Positions 17,646-26,577 of a stretch of 64,000 nt of DNA are shown piece by piece. The DNA is from Clostridiaceae bacterium (GTDB lineage: Bacteria; Bacillota; Clostridia; DSM-8532): positions 186,001 through 250,000 of the forward strand of contig JAAYNA010000107.1 in the NCBI GenBank assembly GCA_012521105.1, read 5' to 3'. The notes under the pieces are model-generated. The model searched no databases and was not told the origin of the DNA. It saw only the letters and a program-made list of their open reading frames with translations. Positions within the stretch are counted from its first letter, which is position 1. The number at the start of each line of letters is the position of its first letter. Made by a program: the position numbers and the translations under genes.

Positions 17646-18617
17646 ATGAAACTAATGACGATCAGCGAGGTAACTAAGACCTTCAATGTTACAACAAGAA
17701 TGCTTCGATATTATGATGAAATCGGTCTATTACCCAGCACTCGAAAGCAAAATTATGCGTATCGTGTGTATGATGAATCTGCTTTAAGACGTCTTCAGCA
17801 GATTATCGCACTGCGGAAATTGCGTATTCCGTTGAAAAAGATTGCTTTGATATTTAATGATACCGAACAAACAAAAATTATTGAAATCTTTCAGGAAAGC
17901 ATTGATGAGCTTAATACCGAGATAACTGCGCTCCAAACAATACGAGATATTTTGAATAAATTTATTACGCGGTTAAATTCAATGGCGCATACCCATATCA
18001 AGATTGACATGCTCAATGATGCTGATATCATTAGTGTAATTCAAACGCTTAGCCTTTCAAAAATCAAATTAAAGGAGGAATGTTCTATGGACGACCTAAA
18101 CAAAGCAAATGAAATTTTATCAACCTTAAAGAATGTGCGTATTATTCATTTGCCACCTTACACCGTTGCGGCCAGCCACTATTTCGGGGAAAATCCCGAA
18201 GAAAATGCAGGGAAACCACTGGAGGAGTTTGTCAGAAGCATTGAGCTTCAAAAAATCAAACCCGATTTGAGAATGTTTGGATTTAATAATCCTTCACCAA
18301 CTGGTAATGAAACATATGGGTATGAATTTTGGGTGACCATTCCCGATGATTTGGATGTTCCATCTCCTCTGCTAAAAAAATACTTTAAGGGCGGATTGTA
18401 TGCGGCTCATTGTATTAAGATGGGTGATTTCCATGAATGGCAACTTCTTGGCAAATGGATTGAAAACAGTACCGAGTATGAATATGACGCGCGTGAGCCG
18501 TTTGGAATGGGCGGCTGCTTAGAAGAACATCTCAATGTATATTCATACTTTGCGGGAGAAGAAAAAGCCGCGAAGTTTATCCAGCTTGATTTACTGATAC
18601 CGATAAAGACAAAATAA
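17646..18617 (+). CDS. MerR-family regulator with GyrI-like effector domain
   Basis: A 323-residue transcription factor behind a strong RBS (aaaggaggcg). The N-terminal winged-helix HTH is MTISEVTKTFNVTTRMLRYYDEIGLL, then a dimerising coiled coil (about 75-120). The C-terminal effector-binding domain (about 155-323, GyrI-like) begins with IHLPPYTVAASHYFGENPEE and resembles BmrR-type ligand sensors. The family senses drugs or other small hydrophobic compounds. The target is unclear, since no efflux pump is adjacent; the next gene on the same strand is a creatininase-family enzyme. Confidence 0.9.
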   Translation: MKLMTISEVTKTFNVTTRMLRYYDEIGLLPSTRKQNYAYRVYDESALRRLQQIIALRKLRIPLKKIALIFNDTEQTKIIEIFQESIDELNTEITALQTIRDILNKFITRLNSMAHTHIKIDMLNDADIISVIQTLSLSKIKLKEECSMDDLNKANEILSTLKNVRIIHLPPYTVAASHYFGENPEENAGKPLEEFVRSIELQKIKPDLRMFGFNNPSPTGNETYGYEFWVTIPDDLDVPSPLLKKYFKGGLYAAHCIKMGDFHEWQLLGKWIENSTEYEYDAREPFGMGGCLEEHLNVYSYFAGEEKAAKFIQLDLLIPIKTK

Positions 18618-18767
18618 CCAGTCACAATTGTTCTTCAAAGCAGTATAACATTGTTGGTCAACCTGATTTAGGCAACAACTGAAGAAGTTTTATGAAATCG
18701 TACACAGTACTGCAGTATCCTGCGACGAAAAAAAATTGGGTCAGAGACTTGTTTATCTGGCGATGCC

Positions 18768-18826
18768 GCTCCGGCCGCATATAATTAAAAAGTACCGGAT
18801 ATCCTGTACAATGCGGCTTCCGGAGC
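18768..18826 (+). repeat. GC-rich stem-loop upstream of the creatininase gene
   Basis: GCTCCGGCCGCAT (18768-18780) pairs with ATGCGG and CCGGAGC (18811-18826) over 13 bp with a 3-base bulge. The loop holds the inner palindrome GTAC-GGATATCC-GTAC. It stands out as GC-rich against the local AT-rich background. No T run follows, so it is not a plain terminator. Confidence 0.6.
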
Positions 18827-18873
18827 CCATTTTCCCGGAGAAAGGGAAGGGAACGATTAGGGGGGTAAATCAA

Positions 18874-19587
18874 ATGTTAATGGTTGATATGACATGGAAT
18901 GAGGTCGAAAAATATATATTAGAGGTTAATGATAATTTGATAATTCCGGTAGGGACTTGTGAACAGCATGGATATCATTTACCACTGGGCAATGATACTT
19001 TTGTTGCAGAATATATGGCCAATGTTCTGTCTGAAAAAACTAGTGCGTTGGTTGCTCCTACATTAAACTATGGCGTTAATCTGCCATGTGATATACAATT
19101 AGCAGGGACTACATCAATAAAGCCTGAAACCCTGAAAGAAATAATAGTATCAATAACGGATTGGTGGAGGCAGCAAGGGGTTAAACATTTTCTGCTATTG
19201 ACATATCACGGTGATCCATTCCACATACAGGCCATGGAAAAAATATCCGATTACATTAAATTATACGATTTATCTGAAATTGAATATTCAGATATACTTG
19301 AGAAGCAATCTTCCATCAGACATGCTTGTGAAGCTGAAACATCAGTTGCATTATTTTTGTATCCCGAAAAGGTAAAAATGGACTTAGTCCGGGAGCATGA
19401 TATTCGGTTTGATGATTTCAGGAAATACTTATTTCATGAAGAAAGCAATTTGCCTGAAGGTTATGTCGGGAGTTTGGGCTATCCTTCTTTTGCAACAGAA
19501 GATAAAGGAAGTAAAATCATTAATCGGATAATAGATAGAATGATTAATGAATGCTATGATTTTTTGAAACCTTCTTACTTAAGATAG
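18874..19587 (+). CDS. Creatininase-family amidohydrolase
   Basis: A 237-residue protein, ATG 18874 after aggggggt. Motifs LIIPVGTCEQHGYHLPLGND (E and H metal ligands), TYHGDPFH and HACEAETS are the metal-binding signatures of the creatininase family. Members include creatinine amidohydrolase, MftE and FAPy-type deformylases, so the substrate cannot be fixed. The protein is close to family length (about 240-260). No neighbouring pathway genes give a clue. It lies downstream of a MerR gene but is separated by about 255 bases with a strong hairpin. Confidence 0.85.
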   Translation: MLMVDMTWNEVEKYILEVNDNLIIPVGTCEQHGYHLPLGNDTFVAEYMANVLSEKTSALVAPTLNYGVNLPCDIQLAGTTSIKPETLKEIIVSITDWWRQQGVKHFLLLTYHGDPFHIQAMEKISDYIKLYDLSEIEYSDILEKQSSIRHACEAETSVALFLYPEKVKMDLVREHDIRFDDFRKYLFHEESNLPEGYVGSLGYPSFATEDKGSKIINRIIDRMINECYDFLKPSYLR

Positions 19588-19973
19588 CTTTTATGTCTTT
19601 GACTGGATTTGAAGGAGTAATTCCGAAATTAGAAAGCATCTATTAAACCTGTTATATCTAAAATAATGTGCGTCGTTGCCTATGGCGGTCATACGGTGTA
19701 AATCCAGTTGAAACAGTATACAATAAACAATATAAATTGAAATGGAGACACAAGCTGTATTGGCTCTGTATGGCTTGAAAAAATAGGGAATACCCAAACA
19801 TAATCGAAATTGGTTGCGGGGAAGGCAGAGAAGCTATTTACTATTGAATAAGATTTTTTATTCTGATACAATTTAGTTAATATTAAGAGTTAAGCTTTGG
19901 TAAAACTTTTATAAGTATACTAATCAGGCTTGAGTAATAAAACAAAAATCTAAAGAAGAAAAAGAGGTTTATT
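19588..19973 (+). other. 385-base gap with a methyltransferase remnant
   Basis: Within this gap only one piece of coding sequence is recognisable, the remnant at 19785-19847 (see separate entry). The remainder is AT-rich without a clear promoter, terminator or RNA motif. The DUF624 gene begins at 19974 after a weak aagaaaaagagg RBS. Confidence 0.45.
19785..19847 (+). pseudogene. Fragment of a class I SAM-dependent methyltransferase
   Basis: A 20-codon stretch ending in TGA reads EYPNIIEIGCGEGREAIYY, matching motif I (E/DxGxGxG) of class I methyltransferases. Upstream the frame is closed after a few codons, and the reading frame shifts among the others (WLEKIG in another frame). This looks like the decayed remains of a longer gene, not a functional protein. 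Confidence 0.45.
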
Positions 19974-20888
19974 ATGGCAGGTTTTTTTGGTTTGTTTGAC
20001 TATACGAAGGAAGGACCGGGGGTACCCAAGGACGCACCTCCAAAATCAAGGTTCAGAATATTTTTTGATGTCCTGGCAAGGAAGTTCTGGAACATTGTTA
20101 AAGTGAATCTACTGTTTGGCATTTTTAATATACCGGCCATTGTTTTTTTAGCTTTGTTTGCCGGATACTTACAGTTACTGTTAACACAGAATATTGGACT
20201 GGATCCTGAAGAAATGGTAAATAGTTTATTTTTCGGAACAATTCCGTTAATGACAATATTTGTTTGTTTGCCTTTGATTACGGTAGGTCCTGCACAGGCA
20301 GGTATGACCTATATTCTCAGGAACTATTCCCGTGAGGAGCATGCCTTTATTTGGGGAGATTTCAAAGAACATGCTTTAAAGAACTTTAAACAGAGCATGA
20401 TCGTAAGTATTATCAACACAATATGTACAGTACTTGTAATTTTGGATATTTATTTCTATCTGAATTTCAGAACCGATAATTTACTGATTACAGCTGCCAG
20501 TGCTTTTATTATTATAGCTTTTGTAATCTTTATGATGATGAGTATGTATATATATCCGATGATGGTCACATTTGATCTGACCATCAAGCAGCTTTATAAA
20601 AATGCATTCCTTTTTGCAATAATGAAATTTTTCCCCAATCTGTTAATATTAATAATTATTTTTGTATTACTGTTTTTCTCATTTTATTATCCGGTAATAG
20701 GTTATCTTTTGTTTATCTTTATTACAATGGGTTTAATAAGCTATATTACAAACTTCTACGTTTACTCGAAGATCGACAGGTATATGATTCAACCTATCAA
20801 AGAGGCTGACAATGATAACAACAATGACGAAACAGATAGCGTGTTTTCAGACAGCCGTGTTTTTGAGGAAGAGAACAGTGAAGATTGA
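19974..20888 (+). CDS. DUF624 family membrane protein (YesL-like)
   Basis: A 304-residue integral membrane protein with about five to six TM helices (about 40-66, 85-105, 135-155, 165-190, 205-245) and an acidic, Asp/Asn-rich cytoplasmic tail. The N-terminal MAGFFGLFDYTKEGPGVPKD and the pattern GPAQAGMTYILRNYSREEHAF are family signatures of DUF624, often encoded beside sugar-uptake genes in Firmicutes; the function is not established. There are no sugar genes adjacent here. It ends at the strong bidirectional terminator 20937-20960. Confidence 0.85.
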   Translation: MAGFFGLFDYTKEGPGVPKDAPPKSRFRIFFDVLARKFWNIVKVNLLFGIFNIPAIVFLALFAGYLQLLLTQNIGLDPEEMVNSLFFGTIPLMTIFVCLPLITVGPAQAGMTYILRNYSREEHAFIWGDFKEHALKNFKQSMIVSIINTICTVLVILDIYFYLNFRTDNLLITAASAFIIIAFVIFMMMSMYIYPMMVTFDLTIKQLYKNAFLFAIMKFFPNLLILIIIFVLLFFSFYYPVIGYLLFIFITMGLISYITNFYVYSKIDRYMIQPIKEADNDNNNDETDSVFSDSRVFEEENSED

Positions 20889-20936
20889 GATGGGGAAGAG
20901 GCAGAGATTTGGAAGAATAATAAAATTGATTTTAAT

Positions 20937-20960
20937 AAAAGGGCGGTAAACCGCCCTTTT
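20937..20960. terminator. Bidirectional terminator between DUF624 gene and dapB
   Basis: AAAAGGGCGG, a 4-base loop and CCGCCCTTTT form a 10-bp perfect stem with A and T runs on both sides. The right edge overlaps the dapB stop region on the minus strand. Confidence 0.88.
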
Positions 20961-21714
20961 AAATATTCAATAAATCCTTCATTGAATAGAAATTTGGTTC
21001 TTTATCATGAATAAAGACCGCAGCCTTTAATGCTCCAACACCAAAGATTTCCTTGCTGTTGGCAACATGTCTTAATTCAATAATTTCATCATTTCCCGCA
21101 AAAATAACAGTGTGATCGCCTGCTATATTACCTCCGCGGATAGCATGTATACCTATCTCGTCCTTACTTCGTTTAACCCGGTTGGTATGCCTGTCATAAA
21201 CATACCTGTATTTCTCGGGCAATGCCTGATTTATAGCATCTGCAAGGGCAAGAGCAGTTCCGCTTGGTGCATCTATTTTTTGGTTATGATGTCGTTCCAC
21301 TATTTCAATATCAAAGTTACTGTATAAAAGTTTTGCAGCCTTCTGAACGAGTTCCAGCAGAAGATTCACACCCAGGGACATATTAGCTGAAAAGAGAATG
21401 GGTATATTGCGTGAATATTCTTTCAGTTTTGAAACCTGTTCATCAGAAAGGCCTGTTGTGGCCACTATCAGAGGAATTTTTCCGGACACAGCGTAGTTTA
21501 AAACATTAAGTAAGGCTGCAGGATGCGAAAAATCAACTATAACATCCACGGGCACATTACATTGGTCCAATTGTGTGAAAACAGGGTAATCATTTCTCAC
21601 CGAATCATCGATGTCAAACCCGGCAACAATTTTAACATCTTCTCTGTAACGCGCAATGTTTGTGATTACCTGACCCATTTTCCCGTTACATCCACTTAAT
21701 AGAATTCTTACCAT
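20959..21714 (-). CDS. dapB: 4-hydroxy-tetrahydrodipicolinate reductase
   Basis: A 251-residue NAD(P)H-dependent reductase of the lysine/DAP pathway. The N-terminal Rossmann motif is LLSGCNGKMGQ, and the catalytic signature is ERHHNQKIDAPSGTAL with the active-site His pair. The length is normal. It is the last gene of asd-dapA-dapB, 46 bases after dapA, sharing the lysine riboswitch transcript. Its product feeds peptidoglycan DAP synthesis, lysine synthesis and spore dipicolinate. Confidence 0.96.
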   Translation of the reverse strand: MVRILLSGCNGKMGQVITNIARYREDVKIVAGFDIDDSVRNDYPVFTQLDQCNVPVDVIVDFSHPAALLNVLNYAVSGKIPLIVATTGLSDEQVSKLKEYSRNIPILFSANMSLGVNLLLELVQKAAKLLYSNFDIEIVERHHNQKIDAPSGTALALADAINQALPEKYRYVYDRHTNRVKRSKDEIGIHAIRGGNIAGDHTVIFAGNDEIIELRHVANSKEIFGVGALKAAVFIHDKEPNFYSMKDLLNI

Positions 21715-21760
21715 TATCGTTCATCCTTTCGTAAAACATCCCTGTAAAGTATTGTACCAG

Positions 21761-22639
21761 TTAAATCAGGCCATACTCAGAAAGCGCTGTGCGTACAGTA
21801 TTCAGACCTTTCTCACTGATTTCAACTAATGGCATACGGCATTTACCAACATTCATTCCCATTTCATTCATTGCAGCTTTAACCGGAATAGGATTTACTT
21901 CACAAAACAGTGCGTTTACAAGATTAATGGCTTTTATTTGTAACTCACGGCTTGTGTCCAAATCACCTGTTAAAAACGAATGAACCATCTTATGCATATC
22001 GGCGGGAATGATGTTTGCGGCAACAGAAATAACACCTTTTCCTCCCAGAGCCAGCAAAGGAACAACGTTTCCGTCCTCACCCGAATATATAATAAGATCG
22101 TCGCCACAAAGAAATCTTGTTTGAGCTACCTGATTCAGGTTACATTCCTTCACTGCAACAATGTTAGGGATTTCGGACAAGCGCTTTAAAGTATCAGGGT
22201 TAATATTTAAATTAGTTCTTGAAGGAACATTATAAAGCACAACAGGGATCTTAACCGAATCGGCTATTGCTTTAAAATGCCTGTATAACCCTTCCTGTGT
22301 AGTTTTGTTGTAGTAGGGTGTTACTGAAAGGATAGAATCAGCACCTGCAGATTCAGCGTACTGACTTAGTTCAATAGCATGTTTTGTATCATTACTGCCG
22401 GTCCCGGCCATTACATGTACTCTTCCTGCTATTTTTTCAACAGCGAATTTAATTACTTCCTTATGTTCCTGGTCTGGCATAGTTGATGCCTCACCGGTTG
22501 TTCCACAAATCAAAATGGCATCAGTTCCCTCTTTAATCTGCCACTCAATTAACTCTTCAAGCTTATCATAGTTAACCCCGTTGTCGTAAAAAGGGGTTAC
22601 CAAGGCTACACATGACCCCTCAAACATAGGATACTTCAA
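21761..22639 (-). CDS. dapA: 4-hydroxy-tetrahydrodipicolinate synthase
   Basis: A protein of about 292 residues. TTG 22639 is preferred because aaggag lies 8 bases upstream; GTG 22648 (overlapping the asd stop) and ATG 22627 are alternatives. Motifs are GSCVALVTPF, CGTTGEAST (pyruvate contact), YYNKTTQEGLYRHF with the catalytic Tyr, and IVAVKECN with the Schiff-base Lys. It condenses pyruvate with aspartate semialdehyde. It follows asd almost directly and precedes dapB, so aspartate-semialdehyde production and use are coupled. Confidence 0.95.
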   Translation of the reverse strand: MKYPMFEGSCVALVTPFYDNGVNYDKLEELIEWQIKEGTDAILICGTTGEASTMPDQEHKEVIKFAVEKIAGRVHVMAGTGSNDTKHAIELSQYAESAGADSILSVTPYYNKTTQEGLYRHFKAIADSVKIPVVLYNVPSRTNLNINPDTLKRLSEIPNIVAVKECNLNQVAQTRFLCGDDLIIYSGEDGNVVPLLALGGKGVISVAANIIPADMHKMVHSFLTGDLDTSRELQIKAINLVNALFCEVNPIPVKAAMNEMGMNVGKCRMPLVEISEKGLNTVRTALSEYGLI

Positions 22640-22644
22640 ATAAA

Positions 22645-23646
22645 TCACTCCTTATCGAGGTATTCAATAAGTTTTTGTGCAATCTGAACCGTATTTGTTG
22701 CTGCACCTTTACGAATATTGTCGGCCACAACCCAGAGGTTTACACCGTTTTCTACACTTTCGTCTCTTCTAATTCTTCCAACGAATACTTCATCCCTGCC
22801 ATTTGCTGTAATGGGCATAGGGTAGAGGTTATTACCCGGATCATCCTGTACAACAATGCCGGGAGCTTCCTTAAGTGTATTCTTTAAATCTTCAAGCTCA
22901 AAAGGTTTTTCCAGCTCAATGTTAATTGACTCACTATGAGAGTTGAAAACTGGTACCCTAACCGTTGTAGCAGTAATACGAAGACTATCGTCGCCTAATA
23001 TTTTTCTTGTTTCATTTATCATTTTCATTTCTTCTTTGGTATATCCGTTCTCGGTAAATACATCAATATGAGGCAGTAAGTTTCCCGCAATTGGATATGG
23101 GAATTTTTTCGGAGCCTGGCCTTTAAGACCGTTTTCCAAATCCTTATAACCATCCATTCCTGCTCCGGAAACAGCCTGGTATGTTGAAAAGACAACTCTT
23201 TTAATACCATACTTATCGTATAGTGGCTTCAAAACAACAACTGCCTGAATAGTAGAACAGTTCGGGTTTGCAATAATTCCCCTGTTCAGTTTAATATCTT
23301 CAGGATTAACCTCTGGAACAACAAGGGGTACAGAAGGATCCATTCTCCATGCACTGCTGTTGTCTATCACAATACAGCCTTTTTCAGCAGCAATTGGTGC
23401 GTATTTTTGGCTAACACTTCCTCCGGCTGAGAACAAAGCAATGTCTATACCTCTGTCAAAGGAATTTTCATTTAACTCTTCAATAACATATTCTTTGTTT
23501 TGAAAAGTTATTTTCTGACCAGCTGATCTGCTGGAAGCAAAAAAGAATATTTCTGAAATCGGCAGATTCCTTTCTTCAAGAATCTTCAAAAAGGTACGTC
23601 CTACCATTCCGGTAACACCGACAACAGCTAATTTGTACTTTTTCAT
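22645..23646 (-). CDS. asd: Aspartate-semialdehyde dehydrogenase
   Basis: A 333-residue enzyme converting aspartyl phosphate to the semialdehyde for DAP, lysine, threonine and methionine synthesis. The NADP-binding motif is GVTGMVGRTFLKIL at the N-terminus. The catalytic Cys is in NPNCSTIQ, and the later RVPVFNSHSESINIEL block holds the catalytic His. The length is normal. It is first gene of the operon, directly downstream of the lysine riboswitch and terminator. Confidence 0.96.
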   Translation of the reverse strand: MKKYKLAVVGVTGMVGRTFLKILEERNLPISEIFFFASSRSAGQKITFQNKEYVIEELNENSFDRGIDIALFSAGGSVSQKYAPIAAEKGCIVIDNSSAWRMDPSVPLVVPEVNPEDIKLNRGIIANPNCSTIQAVVVLKPLYDKYGIKRVVFSTYQAVSGAGMDGYKDLENGLKGQAPKKFPYPIAGNLLPHIDVFTENGYTKEEMKMINETRKILGDDSLRITATTVRVPVFNSHSESINIELEKPFELEDLKNTLKEAPGIVVQDDPGNNLYPMPITANGRDEVFVGRIRRDESVENGVNLWVVADNIRKGAATNTVQIAQKLIEYLDKE

Positions 23647-23756
23647 AATAACCCCTCCAAAATATTTATACTACATGTAACATTGTTTTACAACATCGAT
23701 ATTAAAAAGCTTAATAAAATACAGTGTGTTTGATTTTGTAAATATATCCGTATAAA

Positions 23757-23785
23757 CAAAAACTGCTGATAGAACATCAGCAGTT
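23757..23785 (-). terminator. Riboswitch-controlled intrinsic terminator before asd
   Basis: On the minus strand AACTGCTGAT, the loop GTTCT and ATCAGCAGTT form a 10-bp stem followed by Us. It lies between the lysine aptamer and asd, so it is the likely expression platform. Its left arm repeats a sequence (AACTGCTGA) found in the aptamer. Confidence 0.87.
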
Positions 23786-23812
23786 AATTTTGCCTTTAAA
23801 GCTATTACTACC

Positions 23813-23978
23813 GATAGCGCTCCATCAATAAAAATTGATGACAGTTCAGCAGTTATTCACTGATGAACCAGGAAAACCTTTATGGGAAGAATCTTCCTTC
23901 GGCATTTTTTCCTTTCAGTTCAAATCTTCGGTACCCATATACCTCATTGAACTTACTAATAAAAAATGCGCCTCTATC
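23813..23978 (-). promoter_or_regulatory. Lysine riboswitch (L box)
   Basis: The minus-strand RNA begins GATAGAGGCGC and ends GGAGCGCTATC, forming the P1 stem of the lysine aptamer, 166 bases long. Between are the hallmark TGCCGAAGGAAGA, TTCCTGG and CTGAACTGTCATCAA blocks. Followed by a terminator, it should shut off asd-dapA-dapB when lysine is abundant. The assignment is strong from both sequence and gene context. Confidence 0.94.
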
Positions 23979-24166
23979 ATATACTATTAAATTTTCAGTT
24001 ATTGTTTTTATACAGTTTATTCTTTATTTTGTGTTTTTGCTACAGAAAACTGATAAAACTGTTTACTTTTAAAGATTATAGCTATAATAACATCAAATAT
24101 TAACCATGTCAAACAAAATATTTGTTTTATATTTCATGAAAATTAAGAAGGCAATATCTTATATAG

Positions 24167-24328
24167 TTAACTAGGTTCATTTTCATCTAAGTAAACCCGG
24201 GTGACTTTTGTTGAGTTTCCTTTTTTGATATCCTCTTTTGAAGCACTCTGATATACTATCTTTTCATCATCCAAACCCGGCGCATACTTCGGGGTACCTT
24301 TTTTTTCTTTATTTTTATCTTCTTTCAT
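24167..24328 (-). CDS. Small hydrophilic hypothetical protein
   Basis: A 53-residue protein, ATG 24328 with the RBS gaggtgat. It is rich in Lys, Asp and Glu (KEDKNKEKKGTPKYAPGL at the N-terminus; then TKVTRVYLDENEPS). No known family recognised. Likely a soluble, disordered peptide. It is transcribed away from the ylxM-ffh operon; the RBS and start are convincing, but the role is unknown. Confidence 0.6.
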   Translation of the reverse strand: MKEDKNKEKKGTPKYAPGLDDEKIVYQSASKEDIKKGNSTKVTRVYLDENEPS

Positions 24329-24409
24329 AGTATCACCTCGAAAAGAATTTTTAAAATATTTTAGCCATCGGTGCATATTTTATCCTGGTTCAAAGTTGTA
24401 AAATTTTGA

Positions 24410-24438
24410 TTGACAAACATATAACCTGAATGTATAAT
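24410..24438 (+). promoter_or_regulatory. Strong sigma-A promoter of ylxM-ffh operon
   Basis: TTGACA (24410-24415), a 17-base spacer and TATAAT (24433-24438) match the consensus exactly, about 40 bases before ylxM. Confidence 0.88.
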
Positions 24439-24477
24439 TTAAAGCTGTAAAGTAAATTTACTTGACAGGGGTTAAAT

Positions 24478-24831
24478 GTGGAAGAATATGCAAAGGTAGC
24501 TATATTACTTGATTTTTATGGGCAGTTACTTACGCCGAGACAATATCAAATACTGGATTTATATTATAATAGTGATTATACCCTTGGTGAGATAGCATCA
24601 CAATTGAACATCAGTCGTCAGGGTGTATACGACGGTGTGAAAAAAGGTAAAACCACTCTGAAAGAGTTTGAAAAAAAACTTGGACATGCAAAAAGATTTT
24701 TAAAGCATGAGGAGGCTCTCAGAAAAATATTATCGGATTTACGCAGGGTAAAATCTTTAGATGAGACTGAAGACGAGGAAATAATTAATTCATGCATCGA
24801 AAAACTGGAAAAAGTAATTAAAGAATTGTAA
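24478..24831 (+). CDS. ylxM: YlxM/UPF0122 family HTH protein (SRP-associated)
   Basis: A 117-residue HTH protein, GTG start. The sequence YAKVAILLDFYGQLLTPRQYQILDLYYN and the sigma-70 region 4-like HTH LGEIASQLNISRQGVYDGVKKG are characteristic of YlxM (UPF0122), which is encoded beside ffh in Firmicutes and stimulates the SRP pathway in streptococci. It is 15 bases from ffh, so the two form one operon. Confidence 0.93.
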   Translation: MEEYAKVAILLDFYGQLLTPRQYQILDLYYNSDYTLGEIASQLNISRQGVYDGVKKGKTTLKEFEKKLGHAKRFLKHEEALRKILSDLRRVKSLDETEDEEIINSCIEKLEKVIKEL

Positions 24832-24846
24832 TACCTGGAGGAAAGT

Positions 24847-26190
24847 ATGATATTTGAAGGTTTATCTGAAAAGCTGCAGAATGTTATGAAAAAAATAAAG
24901 AGTGCCGGACGTGTAACAGAGAAAGACGTTAAAGCCATGATGCGTGAGGTAAGAATGGCACTGTTGGAAGCTGATGTTAACTATAAAGTAGTTAAAGATT
25001 TTGTTTCAAAGATATCTGAAAGGGCTGTTGGACAGGAAGTGCTTGAAAGCCTTACTCCAGGACAACAGGTTATTAAAATCGTTCATGAGGAACTTATACA
25101 ACTGATGGGAGGAACTGTTGCAAAGCTTACAGTTTCACCGTCTCCACCCACAGTTTACATGATGGTTGGTTTGCAGGGAGCAGGAAAGACAACTGCATCG
25201 GGAAAGCTTGCAAACTATCTTAGGAAACAAGGTAAAAAGCCATTACTTGTTGCCTGCGATGTATACAGGCCGGCAGCAGTAAAACAGCTTCAGGTTTTAG
25301 GTAAGCAGATTGATATTCCGGTATTTGAGATGGGTACTGGTACAAATCCCGTTGATATTGCAAAAAAGGCCATAGCTCATGCAAAATCAATGCAGTTAGA
25401 TACAGTGATTATAGATACTGCCGGTCGGCTTCATATTGATGAAGAACTTATGCAGGAATTATCCGAAATAAAAAACAGCGTAGACCCTCAGGAAATACTT
25501 CTTGTTGTTGATTCCATGACAGGGCAGGATGCTGTAAACGTTGCAGAAAGTTTTAATGAAAAACTTGATATTAGTGGAATAATTCTTACAAAGCTTGATG
25601 GAGATACAAGGGGAGGGGCAGCACTCTCAACCAAAGCTGTTACAGGAAAACCCGTGAAGTTTGCAGGAATTGGTGAAAAGCTAAGCGATCTTGAGCCCTT
25701 TTATCCGGACAGAATGGCCTCCAGAATACTTGGCATGGGTGATGTTTTAACATTAATTGAGAAGGCCCAGTCTGCTTTTGATGAAAAAAAGGCACTTGAA
25801 TTGGAAAAGAAACTAAGAACGCAGCAGTTTACACTTGATGACTTTCTTGATCAATTACAGCAGTTGAAAAATATGGGGCCAATAAGCCAATTTCTCGGTA
25901 TGCTGCCCGGAATGAACAGTAAAGCATTGAAAAATGTACAGATTGATGAAAAGCAAATGGTCTATGTCGAAGCAATTATTCAGTCCATGACCAAAAAAGA
26001 GCGTGAGAACCCTTCTATTATTAATTCAAGCCGTAGGAAGCGTATTGCTGAAGGCAGCGGAACTTCAATTCAACAGGTTAATCAGCTGCTGAAGCAATTT
26101 GAATCAGTTAAAAAAATGATGAAAATGTTCTCTAATCCAAAGGCTATGAGAGGCATGAGGGGAATGGGCGGTTTTAAGTTACCATTTTAA
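24847..26190 (+). CDS. ffh: Signal recognition particle protein Ffh
   Basis: A 447-residue GTPase. The N domain is followed by the G domain with P-loop GLQGAGKTTASGKL, DTAGRLHIDE, TKLDGDTRGGAAL, and an M domain with the Met-rich C-terminus (LGMLPGMNS...MKMFSNPKAMRGMRGMGG) that binds signal peptides and SRP RNA. Length and motifs are normal. Second gene of the operon. Confidence 0.97.
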   Translation: MIFEGLSEKLQNVMKKIKSAGRVTEKDVKAMMREVRMALLEADVNYKVVKDFVSKISERAVGQEVLESLTPGQQVIKIVHEELIQLMGGTVAKLTVSPSPPTVYMMVGLQGAGKTTASGKLANYLRKQGKKPLLVACDVYRPAAVKQLQVLGKQIDIPVFEMGTGTNPVDIAKKAIAHAKSMQLDTVIIDTAGRLHIDEELMQELSEIKNSVDPQEILLVVDSMTGQDAVNVAESFNEKLDISGIILTKLDGDTRGGAALSTKAVTGKPVKFAGIGEKLSDLEPFYPDRMASRILGMGDVLTLIEKAQSAFDEKKALELEKKLRTQQFTLDDFLDQLQQLKNMGPISQFLGMLPGMNSKALKNVQIDEKQMVYVEAIIQSMTKKERENPSIINSSRRKRIAEGSGTSIQQVNQLLKQFESVKKMMKMFSNPKAMRGMRGMGGFKLPF

Positions 26191-26265
26191 CGGATAGTTT
26201 ACCGGATAATAACGGTTTACTTTATATAACTTTTTTACTCTATAGCTTGAAAGGTGGTGAAATAA

Positions 26266-26511
26266 ATGGCAGTTAAAATGCGTTTAAGAAGAATGGGGGC
26301 AAAGAAAAAACCATTCTATAGAATTGTAATAGCGGATGAAAGAGCTCCGAGGGACGGAAAATTTATCGATCAGGTTGGGACGTATAATCCTCTTACAGAT
26401 CCTTCGGAAATAAAATTTGACGAAGAGAAAACAAGGGAATGGCTGAAAAAAGGTGTGCAACCTACTGATACAGTTAAAAAGCTATTAAAAATCTCCGGAA
26501 TTACCAAGTAA
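26266..26511 (+). CDS. rpsP: 30S ribosomal protein S16
   Basis: An 81-residue ribosomal protein. [20 protein letters not shown] and the following [15 protein letters not shown] are the standard S16 signatures. An RBS (aaggtggtg) precedes the ATG, and the position after ffh is conserved in Firmicutes. Confidence 0.97.
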   Translation: MAVKMRLRRMGAKKKPFYRIVIADERAPRDGKFIDQVGTYNPLTDPSEIKFDEEKTREWLKKGVQPTDTVKKLLKISGITK

Positions 26512-26577
26512 GGTACAAAAGTATACAACCTCAATTACTATTGACTTAAATTATGTATTCAAAATGGAGGGTTATTA

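Noticed and set aside
18736-18873. Upstream extension of the creatininase reading frame
   Set aside because: The extra 46 residues cover the GC-rich hairpin, have no RBS and do not match the family N-terminus; ATG 18874 has aggggggt.
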